A program made the position numbers and the translations under genes. The notes under the pieces were generated by a model. That model did not search any database. It was not told where the DNA came from and saw only the letters and a list, made by a program, of their open reading frames with translations. From Elysia crispata (lineage: Eukaryota > Mollusca > Gastropoda > Plakobranchidae), in the NCBI GenBank assembly GCA_033675545.1, contig JAWDGP010006680.1:1-64000 (forward strand): DNA of 64,000 nt, written 5' to 3'. This document shows positions 24,011-38,599 of the stretch, piece after piece. Numbering within the stretch: the first letter of the stretch is position 1; every line of letters begins with the position of its first letter.

Positions 24011-24702
24011 TCAATTTGATCAGTTCAATGCTCCATCACATTGTGGTGCATCTCTAGACAACAGTTTAACTGTTCTTTTCATATGGTAAGACCTGACCTT
24101 TACATTCGCAATTATTACTTTGTTGTTTCAAAAAAAATAAAAAAAGCAACAGATTAACCAGCAGCAAAGTATCTTTTTTTTATTATTAAATGTTGATACT
24201 TTGCCAGCCTGGTTTGTTCATTTTTCACGACTTAAGTCCAGTTCTCGCGATAATCGGAAATAGGGTCGGGTTTTTATTTCGTTTTCAAATATTGGCGCTT
24301 TTAATCTGTTTTAATTCTTTCAAAAAAAATTATTATCACTTGAAAGAAGTGCGAATTTTCTTATTGAATAGGTCTGAAAAGTGCTTGGTTTAGAATATCA
24401 GCATTTCTTCATACTTAGGTTGCGGCATAAGAACTACTTAACTGTGAGATTTTTGTTTAGTTTTAAGTGGTTTGAACATGAGAGTTAAAATCGAGAAATC
24501 TAAAACGAGAGACCTGATGAGAAAAATATCGGAGAGAGGGTCAAAAGGCTTGACAACCTTACAGTGTGGCTACCGGATGCTATACTTACAAAGGCCAAGG
24601 ACACGAGACAAGAAAGAGGGCACGAGTGAAGAGAATGATGGCAAACATGGTTCCAACATGACTTTGAAACATTATAATGATGGTTATGTTGTTGCTTAAT
24701 GA

Positions 24703-24815
24703 TCATGATGATGACGATGAGGCTGATGATGACGATGACGATGATGATGGTGGTGGTGGTGGTGAATGTGTTGGTACTTATGCGGAAGATGATGACTATG
24801 ATGATGATGATGAAT
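24703..24815. repeat. (GAT)n/(GGT)n imperfect trinucleotide repeat
   Basis: Alternating GATGAT, GACGAT and GGTGGT units. Confidence 0.9.
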
Positions 24816-25189
24816 TAGGGCGATAATAGATGCACATATGCCTCTTGAATAAAAGTATGGTGTGAAAACCTAGTTTCGCTCTCCACCGTTCCACATCAAA
24901 GAGCGAAATAACCACAGGGGGGCTAAAATACTTTCTTGTACATGAATGTCATCAAATGATATGATAAACTGGAACGGGAATAGCTTTCCTTTCAAGTTAA
25001 TTGTAATTTTTTTCGATTCTCAGCAGGCAGAAAAAGCTGCGTTCAACTTCTGAATAATAATTATCTGCATAATAGTATGATATATACATCTGTCCTCTCG
25101 TAATCCCTTTGGAATTTGTAATCCACCTTCTCGGCATTTTCTCCAAACTCAGTCTACAAAAACTGATAGGAGAGAATGCCGGCATAGTG

Positions 25190-25735
25190 TGAAAATGGAT
25201 GTTTCCTGCAAAGTTAGCCCAAATGAGAGCACAACAACCACAGCGCGTACTGACTTCCTGGCCATGACCCCTGAGTTATTGCCCTTCGCGGCCTAGATTC
25301 CTGTGAGTCAACTCCTCTCTGCACCGAGCAACCCTGGCGCTTGCACCCGGTGTACCGCTTTGACCCGAGCCCCTGGCCAGAAGATCCGGCCTCCGGCGCG
25401 ACCGTGCCTCACTGGCGCTTTTCTGTGGGTAAGCACCGTATAACAGAGAGAACACCATCAACAGTATTAGAGCTAATATCTTGGACAAGTCGGCGGTGCC
25501 GGCGAGCCGCGGCGACAGCAATAACTTTAGCTCTCAAAACAAATTTGGTTGGCTTTTTAATTCTGTCCCGGCGGGGTTCCCATTGCCTGAGATTTTCCTC
25601 GTGGCCCACCCCTGATTCGCCGAGAGAAGGCAAGGGGGACGACTTCAGTCCACACTGTATAGTAAGCTGTAGGATCTGCGCGAATGTCCCCTGTTCACCC
25701 CAAGCTCGTCATTGAAACCAACCGTCCGCTCTCAA
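25190..25735. other. GC-rich, high-complexity non-coding island
   Basis: Markedly richer in G, C and CpG than the flanks, with no internal simple repeat. The open frames on both strands (for example 25341-25715) have no recognisable domain, no clear splice pair and compete with each other, so coding is not supported. It may be a regulatory element, a CpG island or a non-coding exon; conservation would decide. Confidence 0.4.
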
Positions 25736-26149
25736 GCCGTGTCCTAGAGTTGCCTTTTCCATTCCGCAGGTGTAAAACATGCTCAATGGAAGACAACTCT
25801 TTGTCTGCCGACATTAATCATTCCCTCCCTTTTACAAAAGGTGCGGACCTTTAACCCCGAGTCCCCACGTACCCCAGACTCCGATACTACTCTCCCTACT
25901 TTCTCATTTATCTGAACTCCACAATATCATTCTACCTCTCCAATCCAGAGCTTGCAACTTTTTTTTTCCTGAACCAAAAAGATGTCGTCCACAAATAGCA
26001 TTGCTGTCTCAGTAATTCCAAACAAGACACCCTTAGCCCCCGATTTCCCTCCCCTACTTTAGCACTCAATGTTAAAAAAAAAAAAAAAAAACTACTTTAC
26101 CCTTCCCCCTCCCGTCCACCCGTTTCTCAAAGCTGAATCCCCCCCTAGT

Positions 26150-26490
26150 CACGGCGAGACCCGAAGGAAGAGAAGGCACTCCAAGAGTTAATAATATTTA
26201 TTGAGCTTGCAGGCGCTATGATTAACTCATTTCTCTGGCTCGGCCCGATCGCGTCCGATCGCGTTTTGTGATGGAAATGCGGGCCGTTGGCGGCTGCTGC
26301 TGCCGCTGGCCGCCGCGTTGTTGTCCCTTAATCGAGTGGTTTAGGCCCGATCGGCTCGCCCTGACGCCCTGATTGGGCTGCCAGGAGCGGAGGACTGGCC
26401 TCAAGGACCGAGGTGGAGAGAGGTGGATATCATGCCTTTTCCTCATTAATAAATATCCCATCTTCCTTCACGCGGCATCATGAATTTTTC
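26150..26490. other. Second GC-rich island, possible regulatory element
   Basis: An AT-rich homeodomain-like start (TTAATAATATTTATTGAG at 26189-26206) leads into a GC-rich core with repeated GATCGCG words (26249-26264) and GCCCGATCGG (26347-26356), then back to TCATTAATAAATATCCC. High complexity without an open frame of recognisable family suggests a conserved non-coding element. Inference only. Confidence 0.4.
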
Positions 26491-27228
26491 CTGTTTCATA
26501 TTTAGGATTGCTTGATTGATTGAATAATTATCAAAGCGTCCACAAAAAGATGATCTTAGGCCTTAAAATTAAAAAAAAAAAAATTATATAGCGAGGTATG
26601 TCCTCATTGTGCCGAGCATAGCTATAACAGTGTAGTCCCATCATACTTGTTGGCTTCAGTCCCACACAAAGTGTTGCTATAACTCCTACACACATAAGTG
26701 TCTCTCATACAAGACTAGAACACACTAAGGGGACATTAAAGGGGACATTCTAATATATTCAGAAATACAGATTCTACGATGGTATGTGTGATAGATCAGG
26801 ACCACTACGACTTTTGTCAACAGATTTCTCTTTTTACTTTTCAACCTACATCGGTTGTTTTATAAGAGAAATTATGTTTCTAAAGTTATTATTCTCTACC
26901 TCTTCCTACCTATCAACATCCTCCACCATCTACTTCAGCGTCTCCCTCCTATTGTTACATTTACTCCATGATTTGCCAAAATCTTGTCGGCTGGTAGAGG
27001 GACATCAATGAAACTTCTCCAGCCTCTATCTTTGGAGAAAATAAAATAGCAGAGCATCATATTTGGAGACAAAGCGATGAATACCAAGAGAGAAAAAAAA
27101 TAGGAAAAAAGGAGGGTGCGATAGGGGACGGATAGAGAGGAAGTGAATCGGATAAAGAAATGAAAAAGGAGGGAAACTATATTCTCGCCCACAGAGATAG
27201 AAAGAAAAGAAATATACAAAGATTGAGA

Positions 27229-27472
<244 letters not shown>

Positions 27473-27479
27473 GCGAAAG

Positions 27480-28982
27480 GGAGTTGGAAAGTAAGATTAA
27501 GAGAAGGACAGAAATTGTGAGAGATGGAATCATGAATTAAAAAGAAAGTGACATGGCGTAAGCTAGGGAAAGGTGGTTGAGTTTGGAACTAGTAATCTTT
27601 ATATCAAGTTGGTGCAGGTATCACAGCTCCATTTTCATCACCATAAATAACACGTTCCACGCTTGTATTCAATATTTTACCCAGAAAAAATTACGGCGTA
27701 TTTCAAGTCTGAGTCCATTTATTACAATCATTATCAGACGCGCCTTGTCTTCGATGGGTACAACATTTTTAATTTGTCAGCCGCTCTTGTACCACTACAT
27801 ACCAGAGTGAAAAGATATGCACAGACATGCATCTTTAATCTCATACATGCTTTTTGAAAAGGAGAAAATGTGCATTCGTGGGAGTCTTCCAGCCATACTA
27901 AACAAATGTTATTCACATTGGTAATTAACAATTAAGATCCCTGGCTCACACAACGAGTTATTTTGTTCTACAACACCAAAAGTCATTTAAAACTACGGCA
28001 TAAAAATAGGATACGAATCAAAAACATGTTTTGACCATTTTCATTAGGGTTTTGAGAATTACATTTTATCATCATCGAAGACTTCAAAGGGAATGTACTC
28101 TCAAACCAAATGGCGCTCAACGGTTGAGATTCTAACTAGGTTGCGGTACCTTTTGTCTATCTAACTAGCGGCATCCAATCCAACTTTTCTCGACAAGAGC
28201 TCAATGTTTTCAAATATACTCTCTAAGACTAAATTCTCTCTGCTATTCAAGCAGTCACGCGTAGCACTCTGTACCTCCTGACTTCTCCAAGCTTCGCCAT
28301 AGAAAACACGGACTTTTCAGGGCCTTCATTCTCCATTAAGTTGTCTTTCATCTCGGATTAACTTCATGATGTCTTGAACCATATAAGATTATCTGTTCTT
28401 CCCCCGAGTCAAACATCCAAGCCGTGTACGGACACCGGATTAGGATTTGTTTTGAAAGAAACACTTACAAGCTGTGATTAGAGAGAGATTTTTTTTTCTT
28501 TTTTTGTCGAATAACCACTAACCTAGAAAGTTAAAGCCTAGATTTATGGAACATGGATTTAAAAAAGTTAGATTAATGACCAATCAAATGGGCGGGGGAA
28601 AATCAAAATTGGAACAAAAAAATTCTGGGTCATACATATTATATGATTCATCTTTACGCATTCAGGCACTAGTTTTATAAGTGTTCTGTAAAGATTGAAT
28701 TGTCATGGCTGCTCGGTTACTACACTCATATAAATGATGAGTAATAAGAACCCTTTTATCGAAAACAAAAGTTACTGAAATAAAATTATCCATTAAAAAG
28801 ATACGTTCAAACTTAATTCTACATATATTTGATATTCAAGGACTTTATGCGTATTAAACCTTAATTATGTAACATGCTAAGACCTCGATCTAACATTAAT
28901 TCTAAAAAAGTTTATATGTTGGTCGGAAAAGAGGGCGACACAATCAAAGTTAAGAAGTTGAGCTGTTTAACAAATATTATAA

Positions 28983-28985
<3 letters not shown>
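27480..28985. other. Intergenic unique sequence
   Basis: No supported gene, repeat family or RNA. Confidence 0.45.

Positions 28986-28987
<2 letters not shown>

Positions 28988-29067
<80 letters not shown>
28988..29067. repeat. (TA)n microsatellite
   Basis: About 40 perfect TA units. Confidence 0.98.
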
Positions 29068-29069
<2 letters not shown>

Positions 29070-29070
<1 letters not shown>

Positions 29071-30600
29071 CAGGCTAGACTGAAGTTGTTAAGTACACGC
29101 AGCAAAAATTTGAAAGTTGTGCAACAGATCTTTCTCATTTCATCCTCACTGTATTGGATACCTCTCTTTGCATCTACTGGCAAGGTTCATAATAATAATC
29201 TTTTTCTGAACCATTTTTTAACCCACTTCATTGCTTTTCAACTGTTGAGGTTTCTCGGTGCAAACGCTATTGCGTCATGCGCTAGCAAGGTTGGACTGAT
29301 TTTAACGCATTCAGACGTCCCATTCCTTATAATGCAATAAAAATAAATCTGACCTGTTGCAGTGAATCTCATCGTTCTCTTAATGTTCCAATTAACTTTG
29401 CATCCATTAAAAACTATCATAATCCATTTATGTCTGAGCTTTCAAGGATATTTGATATTAATTCTTATAATAAAAACTTAGCTTATTAATTACAACTTCA
29501 AACGTTCGTCCAGTTATTCGAGGTGCAAATGAATTTTCGGAATCCTTGTATGATCAGTAAAGGTCGCGGGGTTCGTTCAGCAAGACGACTGCATCTCAGA
29601 GTTAGTATTCGTGAGAAATCGAATGGTGGATCCAAATACTACGTTAAATTATTACAAAATATTAGTTCTCTTGTCAGTTAGAATGATAATTATGTCACAA
29701 AGACGTTTGTATGTAATGAGTGATGATACGCTTGGTTTGTTTGAGTATTTGTTTGATGCAGACGGTCCACAAGGTGTTGATCCACCGCGTAGAAGGTACT
29801 AGCGGAAAATACTCAACGTTGAAATGATTGAAAAAAAAATATTTTAAAAAATGTGTAAATAAAAACAAAAAAATGATATTCTTCATTATTGACGGAAATT
29901 ATTTTGATATAATTATCTGTTTCATGACTACCTAGAATACTCCTTCATCGAAAAAGCATTTTAAGTCTAGATCAAGATAGACTTAGGCGTGTCTTTCCTA
30001 TAGAAGTGTGATTCCGGAAACTCTAGCATACAGTTGCTTCCTACCAGTTCTACCATAAAAATGTTAGTGCGTCCAGTTAGGTTATATAAAATTCCAATTT
30101 GATTCTAGATTTTGTCGTTCCCTGGTTCACGCATCTAGTTGACTTTTACACGAATAATAGTAATAGAATACCCTTTTATAAAACCATGGCGTCGAATACT
30201 AAAATGGTCTTGACCTCCCTTGACGGTGGCCGGATTTAAAAGATACGTAGTAGCTACTTTAGAAACTTGGTTGCCATGCCAAAGGCATTTGCTTGCGATT
30301 AACGAAAAGTTTATATGAAGGCGGCTATATAATGATTATTACTGTGAGCTTAACTTTTCATCCGCACTTGATAGTTACAATGCTTCGAATTAAAAGTTAG
30401 CTACTGAAGCCAAATCGCATAAATACGGAAAGTTTGAATTTCCGTCCAATTTATTGATTTTGGAAGTCTTCTTACACCCCAAACACAAAGATTTATCTGG
30501 GTTCAAGAATCTCCTCTTTCCAAAATCATCGAAACTGGTGCGTCATCGCCATTTCGAATGCTAATTTCTCTTTTAACGATGTTGCCATCACTAAAAATAA
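29070..30600. other. Intergenic unique sequence, higher complexity at 29.23-29.42 kb
   Basis: The sub-region 29230-29420 is balanced in base composition and free of repeats, as expected of a conserved non-coding element, but nothing else supports it. The rest is ordinary AT-rich DNA. Confidence 0.35.
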
Positions 30601-30607
30601 CTGGGGG

Positions 30608-30843
<236 letters not shown>

Positions 30844-30849
30844 GAGGAA

Positions 30850-32240
30850 AAACAGCATAGTTTCACCATTGTCACTCATTCCGTAGCTTCGAGGGCTAGT
30901 CCGAAAAGTTCGCCCTAAAATAAGACACAGAGATTTTATGCCTCAGTGGACCTTAATTTCGTGGGCTCAGTTAGCTATTCTTTTTTGTACCGGCGCCCTC
31001 CTTTTATTTCTACAAACACATTCGCACAAACGAAACAAATAAAAAAAGAATAAAACTATTTTTAAAGTTTTGCCTTCTCATCAGCCTTTGATAAACTTAG
31101 CGAGATGATATTAAGGGCAATCACTCTGGATCGATATTAAAATACATGAAGCACGCACGGTCAGCCTCATTAATTTTTCAAATTCGCTTCTTGGTTTTCA
31201 TTCCCTATCAAGCTCTGCTCTATAACTTGAAAAAGTAAAATTCACATTTTGTGGAAGAATGCGCTCTGCACTCTTTCCTGCGCCGCTTCCAAAAAAATTC
31301 TAAATAAAAATGATTAAAAACTAAAACACAAACAAACAAACAAACAAACAAACAAACAAAAACCTCACAGAATTCGATACAAGGGCAATAAAAATATTTA
31401 TTATGTCGCGCACACGTGAAGCAGATTCTTAGAAAAAATTATCCTAAAATAAAGAAATACTTCCAGGCTGCATTCAGATGTTTGTTAAATAATTTTATCG
31501 CTGAAAGAAAGTAATGACTCTAGACACCACATCCAAAATGTGTGAAAAGAAACCGCCAAAAATCAATGTTTCCTTTTGATAAAAGCGTTTATCAGTTGTA
31601 CTCAGGAATTTCTAGCACAAAGCAAAGCCTTCGTCGAGTCAATCAAACTGGTACGAATCTTCTTTTTCATTGGCTATGACAAAAAAATATAGGACAATGT
31701 TTTTTTTTATAATTCTGTAATAATAACTTATAATTAATAACCTCGGCAATAGCAAAGAGATAAATGAAACTTCAACAATAAAAGGAGTATTATAACATTA
31801 TTTTTATTCTTTATACTTCTAGTTATCCCGAGGCTTTTATAGTTTTAAGGTTGCTATTCACTAAAAACATAATGACTCGTTTCTAATTCGAACGCATTAA
31901 TTCAATATGTCATCTTCTTGAATGGTTGCCCATGCCATAAAAGTAAAAGGTGTCGAGTGCAATAATACCGTGTCACTTGACACATCGCCTGTATTTCTTA
32001 CATAAATTTAGCAGGATAAAGCTACGGATTTAGCAATGAAATTCTAAAAGATCTAATCTAAGAATTTAGGTTTTTCAGCAAAAAAAAAAAAACCCTCCTA
32101 TTTAAAGGCGATTCTGTATTTTTGAAACCTTAACGTTTCCCTACCTACATTTATTTTTACAAAAAGCAATTCGATGTAGGCTTATAACGGATAAAAGAGG
32201 AAAATAGAGGGGTGACATAGAATTGCGCCCATCTCGTGGC
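30850..32240. other. Intergenic unique sequence
   Basis: Contains a (CAAA)n run at 31326-31361. The part 31080-31290 has repeat-free, homeodomain-site-rich text (CATTAATTTTTCAAATTCGC) that could be regulatory. No gene. Confidence 0.35.
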
Positions 32241-32269
32241 CATTTCAGACAACAGAAACCTTCTGACTA

Positions 32270-33420
32270 TAATCATGTCTTTGTCATCATTCTGAAGTCT
32301 CTCCTAATGTCTTTGCAGCCTGGAAGCTTCTGTCCCATCTGATCTTTACCATCTGATATCTTCTGGTTATGTCGAATTAAAATCTTTTCGACATGTCTTA
32401 CCATCTGAGATACTCTTGTCAACGACCCTGTCATCTAAAGTCTTCTTGTCAATTCTTTGTCATCCGAGATTCTCTAGTCTGTTTTTACAATCTGAAGTCT
32501 TCTCGCCATACCTGTACAAATTGAGGTCTTCTCGCCATGTCTATATTCTGAGATCTTCTCGCCATGTCTGTATAATGTGAGGTCTTCTCGCCATGTCTTG
32601 ACAATCTGAGGTCTGATTACCATGTATTTACAATCTGAGGTCTTCTCGCCATGTCTCTACTATCTGCTGTTTTCTGGGCATGTCTGTACAATCTGAGTTC
32701 TACTCGGCATGTCTTTACAATCAGTTTATGAGGTCATCTCGCCATGTCTCTACTATCTGATGTTTTCTGGGCATGTCTGTACAATCTGAGGTCTACTCAG
32801 CATGTCTTTACAATCTGGGGTCTACTCGCCATGTCTTTTCAATCTGAGGTCTTCTCACCATGTCTTTACAATCTGAGGTTTACTCGCATGTCTTTACAAT
32901 CTGAGGTCTTCTCACCATATCTTTACAATCTGAGGTCTACTCGCCATGTCTTTACAATCTGAGGTCTTCTCACCACGTCCTTACATTCTGAGGTCTACTC
33001 GCCATGTATTTACGATCTGAGGTCTACTCGCCATGTCTTTACAATCTGAGGTCTTCTCACCATGTCTTTACAATTTGAGGTTTACTCGCCATGTCTTTAC
33101 AATCTGAGGTCTGCTTGACATATTTTTACAATCTGATGTTTTTGGGGCATGCCCTTGCCATCTGATTTTCTCCTGAGCATGTACTTGCCGTATGAGGTCT
33201 TTTAGTCATCTGATGTCTTCTGGTTATGTCCTTACTGATTTATTTTGATCATGTCCTTACCATTTGAGATCTCCAGTTATGCTCTTGCCATCTAATATTT
33301 TTGTGTATTTATTTTTTGCAATTGTTAATCTTCCGGTCATATTGTGCCACACAAGATTTTTTGCCATGTCTATGCCATTTTAGATCGTCTGATCTCATTT
33401 TTGCCATCTTGTTAAATCTT
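32270..33420. repeat. 29-bp minisatellite with degenerate flanks
   Basis: The unit reads CATGTCTTTACAATCTGAGG followed by TCTACTCGC or TCTTCTCAC. About 20 clear copies lie at 32505-33140, with progressively worse copies on both sides (TCTTGTC..., TCTTCTGGTTATGTC...). Because 29 is not a multiple of three, the short repeated open frame at 32744-32962 changes phase and is not coding. Confidence 0.93.
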
Positions 33421-33429
33421 CGGTATATG

Positions 33430-34186
33430 AAACCATCCAGCTCGTCTTTAATTGTCAGGAATTAATATCCACCAACAAATACCTGGACAATTGTCGGTTA
33501 ATATTGTCAGAGTATTTATCCCTCGAGAGAACTTGTGGGGTTAAATGTCAAGCATATTAGCAATTATTGCACACTTCATCTTCGATTCGCCCTTATTGCT
33601 ATTCATGTATCATTATTTTTCATACATAACTTTATTCTAGGATAACATGGGGCGAAAAAGTGATTGTTGAATGCAACTTGGATTGTTGTGATTGGTTTGC
33701 CTTTTTAGTATTTGGAAGATTCATTGTATTATTTGGAATTTTTCCGATTGTGCCTGGCAGGCGTTCAGCATTGACCCTCGTGCTGTAGCTGCTGCTTATC
33801 GCGATATATTTTAATGTACTTCATAGCAAGGACCTGTTTCGATCCTGTACTTTGCCTTGCTCTGAAAAGGGATAAAAGTCGAAATGACCTGTAATCATAA
33901 CAAAAATTTCGAAAAAAGAATAATACCTGGAAATATTGGCCATGAAGAATTTGCTTTTGTAACACTATGACAGGTACGAAAAATGGCTTTAATTTAAGAA
34001 AAACCGCGTTGAGAAATAATATGAAAAAGAGAAGTCGCTTTCCTTGTTATTGAACAAAGAAAATAGAGGGGTTAAAACTCAAAGACTGTCGGTGCATCTG
34101 TGCACCGATTATTCCCTGAGAGATGCGTAACAGGTCGATTCTGTTAATTGATTGGTTGATTTGGCCTTATTCTGAACTGTTGTCCG

Positions 34187-34217
<31 letters not shown>

Positions 34218-34490
34218 CAACTCTTTTCTCCCTTCCCTACGTCAACTTTGGAAAGGTATGTTTCAAACTCACGGCGGGTGATCTTTTATGATTGTTGAAA
34301 ATTAGAGCGTGCGCCATACCATACGGTCTCCGACGTACTCCAGTTCAAAGGTCATAGGTCGTCTGCCAACTGTTTCCATTTGCTGAGTTCGTTCTCAAGT
34401 TCTTTTTTTTTAATTATTGTTTTTTAATCACGTCTGATGTAATCCATGAATGGTAAGCATCCAGGGCGTCATTTTTTGACAGCAGAAATC
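33430..34490. other. Intergenic unique sequence
   Basis: No gene. Includes a poly-T run at 34188-34212 and a DR1-like nuclear receptor word at 34349-34361. Confidence 0.4.
34349..34361 (+). promoter_or_regulatory. DR1-like nuclear receptor site
   Basis: AGGTCATAGGTCG is a direct repeat of AGGTCA spaced by one base with one mismatch, preceded by CAA. RXR, HNF4 and COUP-TF type receptors bind such sites. A short word can occur by chance. Confidence 0.25.
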
Positions 34491-34496
34491 ATAGTC

Positions 34497-34612
<116 letters not shown>

Positions 34613-34619
34613 TTCTTTC

Positions 34620-35645
34620 TAAATATGTGTACCAAGAACCAGTCCTCGTCACCCTTGATGACACCTCTTAACTGGCAATATGTCTGCCAGTCTATTATAC
34701 GTTTGTAATTTATCTGGCATTCTATGCCGCCAACAGAATCTGCCGCCCCCTGCCGAACCCTGCCATTGTAACTAATCTGTATAGCGGCCTCTCTTACGCA
34801 TCGGCGGAAAGTGACTTTATTGATATCTCATTTTGATGAAGTTGAAGACTGAAAAAACTGAGTGGGCCTTTTTTGTTCCTTCGCGACGTCTTCAGAAAGC
34901 ACAAGTTGTACTGCACTGACTACTAGCCATTTCAATAGGGTTGAAAAATGTCGCACGGTGCGCTTATTCAATAAGGCGAGCCGATCAGAAAATGTCCACA
35001 CAATGGGAGAAAACACTCAGGTAAAGACAACTCCACTGCTCTAGCTGTGGCTATTGGGTGCTGCTCTCTTAGCGTAGAAACAAAAATGTTTTCTTCCGTC
35101 TTTTCTATTCTGCTGGCCTCCTCGCAATATGTTATTTACCCTGTTTTTCTTTAGTCCATCTAGCCCTTTTTTGTGTCTGAAAGATTCATGCCAGGAGGAA
35201 GAATGGACTTTTTGTCACCAATGTGAACTTCCTGACAAGTGCCTATGGTTAAAGGTTTGGTCATATGAGTGCAAGGGGAAAAAAAATTCAAGCAGAGTAT
35301 TAACACTTGTCTTTTGCTTGCCGTGCGCAAAGTAAGGAAAAAAGATTGCTGAAGATAAGTTCTAGATCTAATTGTTAAGTGAATGTATGACTCTGAACCT
35401 AGTCCTTTACTCTTAAAGCCATGTTTAAAAACTAGCATAGCATATTACATCTATGTCTTAAATGCTTAACCTAAACAAAATTATCAATTACTAGTACTTT
35501 CCAACACTAATTAAGTCAATAGCACAAACAGGAACAACAATAAAACAATAACAACATTGCAAAATTTTCTACTACTGCTAATATTACACCTCTTTCTCAA
35601 TGACTTCTTTACTCGAAAACATTAACTACTACATTTTTACCTATA
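34620..35645. other. Intergenic unique sequence
   Basis: Balanced, repeat-free DNA at 34640-35060, then AT-rich. No gene recognised. Confidence 0.35.
34743..34756 (-). promoter_or_regulatory. CTCF-like word
   Basis: CCGCCCCCTGCCGA agrees with the reverse-complement CTCF consensus at 12 of 14 positions by eye. It sits in a repeat-free stretch (34640-35030). Confidence 0.25.
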
Positions 35646-35649
35646 CTGT

Positions 35650-36215
<566 letters not shown>

Positions 36216-36418
36216 CCTTCGTCCATCGTAACGTTTTTGTTCGATTGCATCCTTTGTGCGTGTTCCTATTCAGCATACAAAGCGTTATTTCATGCATATA
36301 ACATAAACGTAGGGCCTATTTAAAACAACCTGCGTTCTTTTTTCCACATTGATACACAAACACATAAACTCATACCAAGTAACCCTTACCTTGTCAGATA
36401 ATAAACCTGCATAGACAT

Positions 36419-36426
36419 CTCACTCA

Positions 36427-36491
<65 letters not shown>

Positions 36492-36564
36492 TTTCTCGCT
36501 CTATCCTTATCTCTATATGCCCAAGAAATTCAGAATTCATTTTAGGTATCTTAATCTTTCTCTT

Positions 36565-36649
<85 letters not shown>

Positions 36650-36768
36650 CTATCTATATATCTCCATTTCTATTATTTCCTGTTTCTCTATTGCTCTTCT
36701 CGCTTTCCTTTTCCTCCTTCCACTCCCTTTAATAGTAACTGGCTTTTTCTCCACTCTCTCTCTCTCTC

Positions 36769-36859
<91 letters not shown>

Positions 36860-36862
36860 TTC
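36419..36862. repeat. Three (CT)n blocks and a (TA)n
   Basis: CT blocks at 36419-36487, 36569-36628 and 36751-36860, with a TA block at 36629-36660. Confidence 0.97.
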
Positions 36863-36979
36863 GCTCTTGCTCGTGCTCATCAGTAGTCAACTTTTTTACA
36901 TTGCTATCTTTGTCTTTTCTATCGCTCTCTCATCTTTTTACTCGTTCTACATTTTGTCGCTCTTTGTATCTATGCAAGC

Positions 36980-37335
36980 ATAATTCCCCATTCAAATGAA
37001 CAACACGGGAAGACATCAAAGAAAGCAAACTTCATCACGATAAAAAATGTATATGCTCCCGAGCCAAGCAATGAACAGCTTTAGAGTGTAAAGTACAATG
37101 AGACATTTAAATTCTCATGAAAATATCACGCCAAAAAGACAAACTTTTATTATAAATGAAGAAGAGATTTGAGGAAAAAAAGTAAACCAAATCTGGGCGC
37201 TTCTCTTTTCTTCACGCAGTTCTCATCTGGTTTATCTCTCCACCGAGACCCTGAATATGTGATGCTGATGGGATCCACTGTAGATACATTGTGGAGCACA
37301 ATTTGGTGTGGTGAAAAACTGATGCTCGTTTGAAA
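36980..37335 (+). repeat. Dispersed repeat family A, copy 1
   Basis: Begins GCATAATTCCCCATTCAAATG like the copies at 47.86 and 51.25 kb, and includes AAAGTAAACCAAATCTGGGC and TTTGGTGTGGTGAAAAACTG, which recur at 51.39 and 51.52 kb. It encodes no protein and has no recognisable terminal repeats. See findings for the family. Confidence 0.8.
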
Positions 37336-37789
37336 AAATCAGAGTGAGATGCTTTTTCTTTTCTTTTTTTTTTAAAGAAAACTTCATGAATTTCATCCTT
37401 TTACTTAGGGCCTTCACTGGTGATAAATCAAGGGCTAAAATAATTTTTTTTTTTAATGTGTACACAAAATAAAAGAATATTCATATACAAATTCGGTGTT
37501 GTGTCTTTATATACACGTCCTTAAGTGTGGCAGAACAGCAGCTGAAACAATAACCTCGGGTGCGTCATTGTGTGTTGCACGTGAAGCTATGAATGGTCTA
37601 GATATATTTATTCCTTAAGTCATGGGTTAGCGAGGAGTTCCAAGATTTGCCATTTCTTAAAAGTGGCTCGTGAAGCGAGAGGTGTGTTGCAACAAAATAC
37701 AATGAATTTTCCAGAATATTTTATAGTTTAAATCTATATTTTTCTTCAGTTTGTATCGATCACATTAGAGACTGGTATTGGCTAGATTT

Positions 37790-37870
37790 AACAATTAGTA
37801 AACTTCTTTACTGTAAATGAAGTGGTTATGCAGGAGATAGCGTAGAAAGATATTAAAGCTGCCTTTTATA
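37790..37870 (+). repeat. Short dispersed repeat, partner at 48.56 kb
   Basis: AGTAAACTTCTTTACTGTAAATGAAG, then AGATAGCGTAGAAAGATATTAA and CTTTTATA, given here in parts, aligns to 48569-48642. Confidence 0.65.
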
Positions 37871-38035
37871 ATAAAGATAACAATATCGTTCAACTATTTT
37901 GTTTTTATTATTGTCAAATTTCAGTCACACCTCTACTGGTTCCCTTTTCATAATCGCGCCTTAAAACCCATCTCAGGTAATTCTTGTCCTTTGTACCCAG
38001 ATATACGTTAGACTAGGCCCAATACAAGGAGTAAA

Positions 38036-38215
38036 AAGCAGCAGCAATAAGAACAGCACCACCAGTGGCAACAATAAAAACAACAACAACAGCAGCAGCA
38101 GCAACAACAGAAACAGCTGCTGCAACAACAAAAGCAAAACCAGCACACCAACAACAATAAGAAGAAAGAAAAACTGAAAAAAAAAAACAACAAAAAAGGA
38201 AAAATCAAAATAAAA
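38036..38215. repeat. (CAR)n and A-rich low-complexity block
   Basis: CAG/CAA trinucleotides fading into A-rich DNA. Confidence 0.9.
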
Positions 38216-38356
38216 ATATCAAAATAAAACAAGCTTATCTGGTTACAATAGCCGTTATTGTTCTCTAGTCTTACCTTCTTAGGCGTTGGTTTTGGTGAAT
38301 GCATTGGTATGCACGATTCTTGCTCTAACAGATAGTCACAATAAATGAGAATGATG

Positions 38357-38388
38357 CAGGTAAAAGAAGAAGAAGAAGAAAAAGAAGA

Positions 38389-38444
<56 letters not shown>

Positions 38445-38447
38445 GAG

Positions 38448-38479
<32 letters not shown>

Positions 38480-38497
38480 CGATAGATATATATATAT

Positions 38498-38548
<51 letters not shown>

Positions 38549-38598
38549 CAGAGAGAGATAGAGAGACAGAGACAGAGAGAAAGAAATAGAGAGACAGA
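38357..38598. repeat. (GAA)n-(GA)n-(GATA)n compound
   Basis: GAA, GA, GATA, TA and GATA blocks in series, with GACA variants at the end. Confidence 0.97.
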
Positions 38599-38599
38599 A

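Noticed and set aside
25341-25715. 124-residue frame in the GC-rich island
   Set aside because: GC-rich DNA has few stops; the opposite strand is also open and no domain or splice pair supports it.
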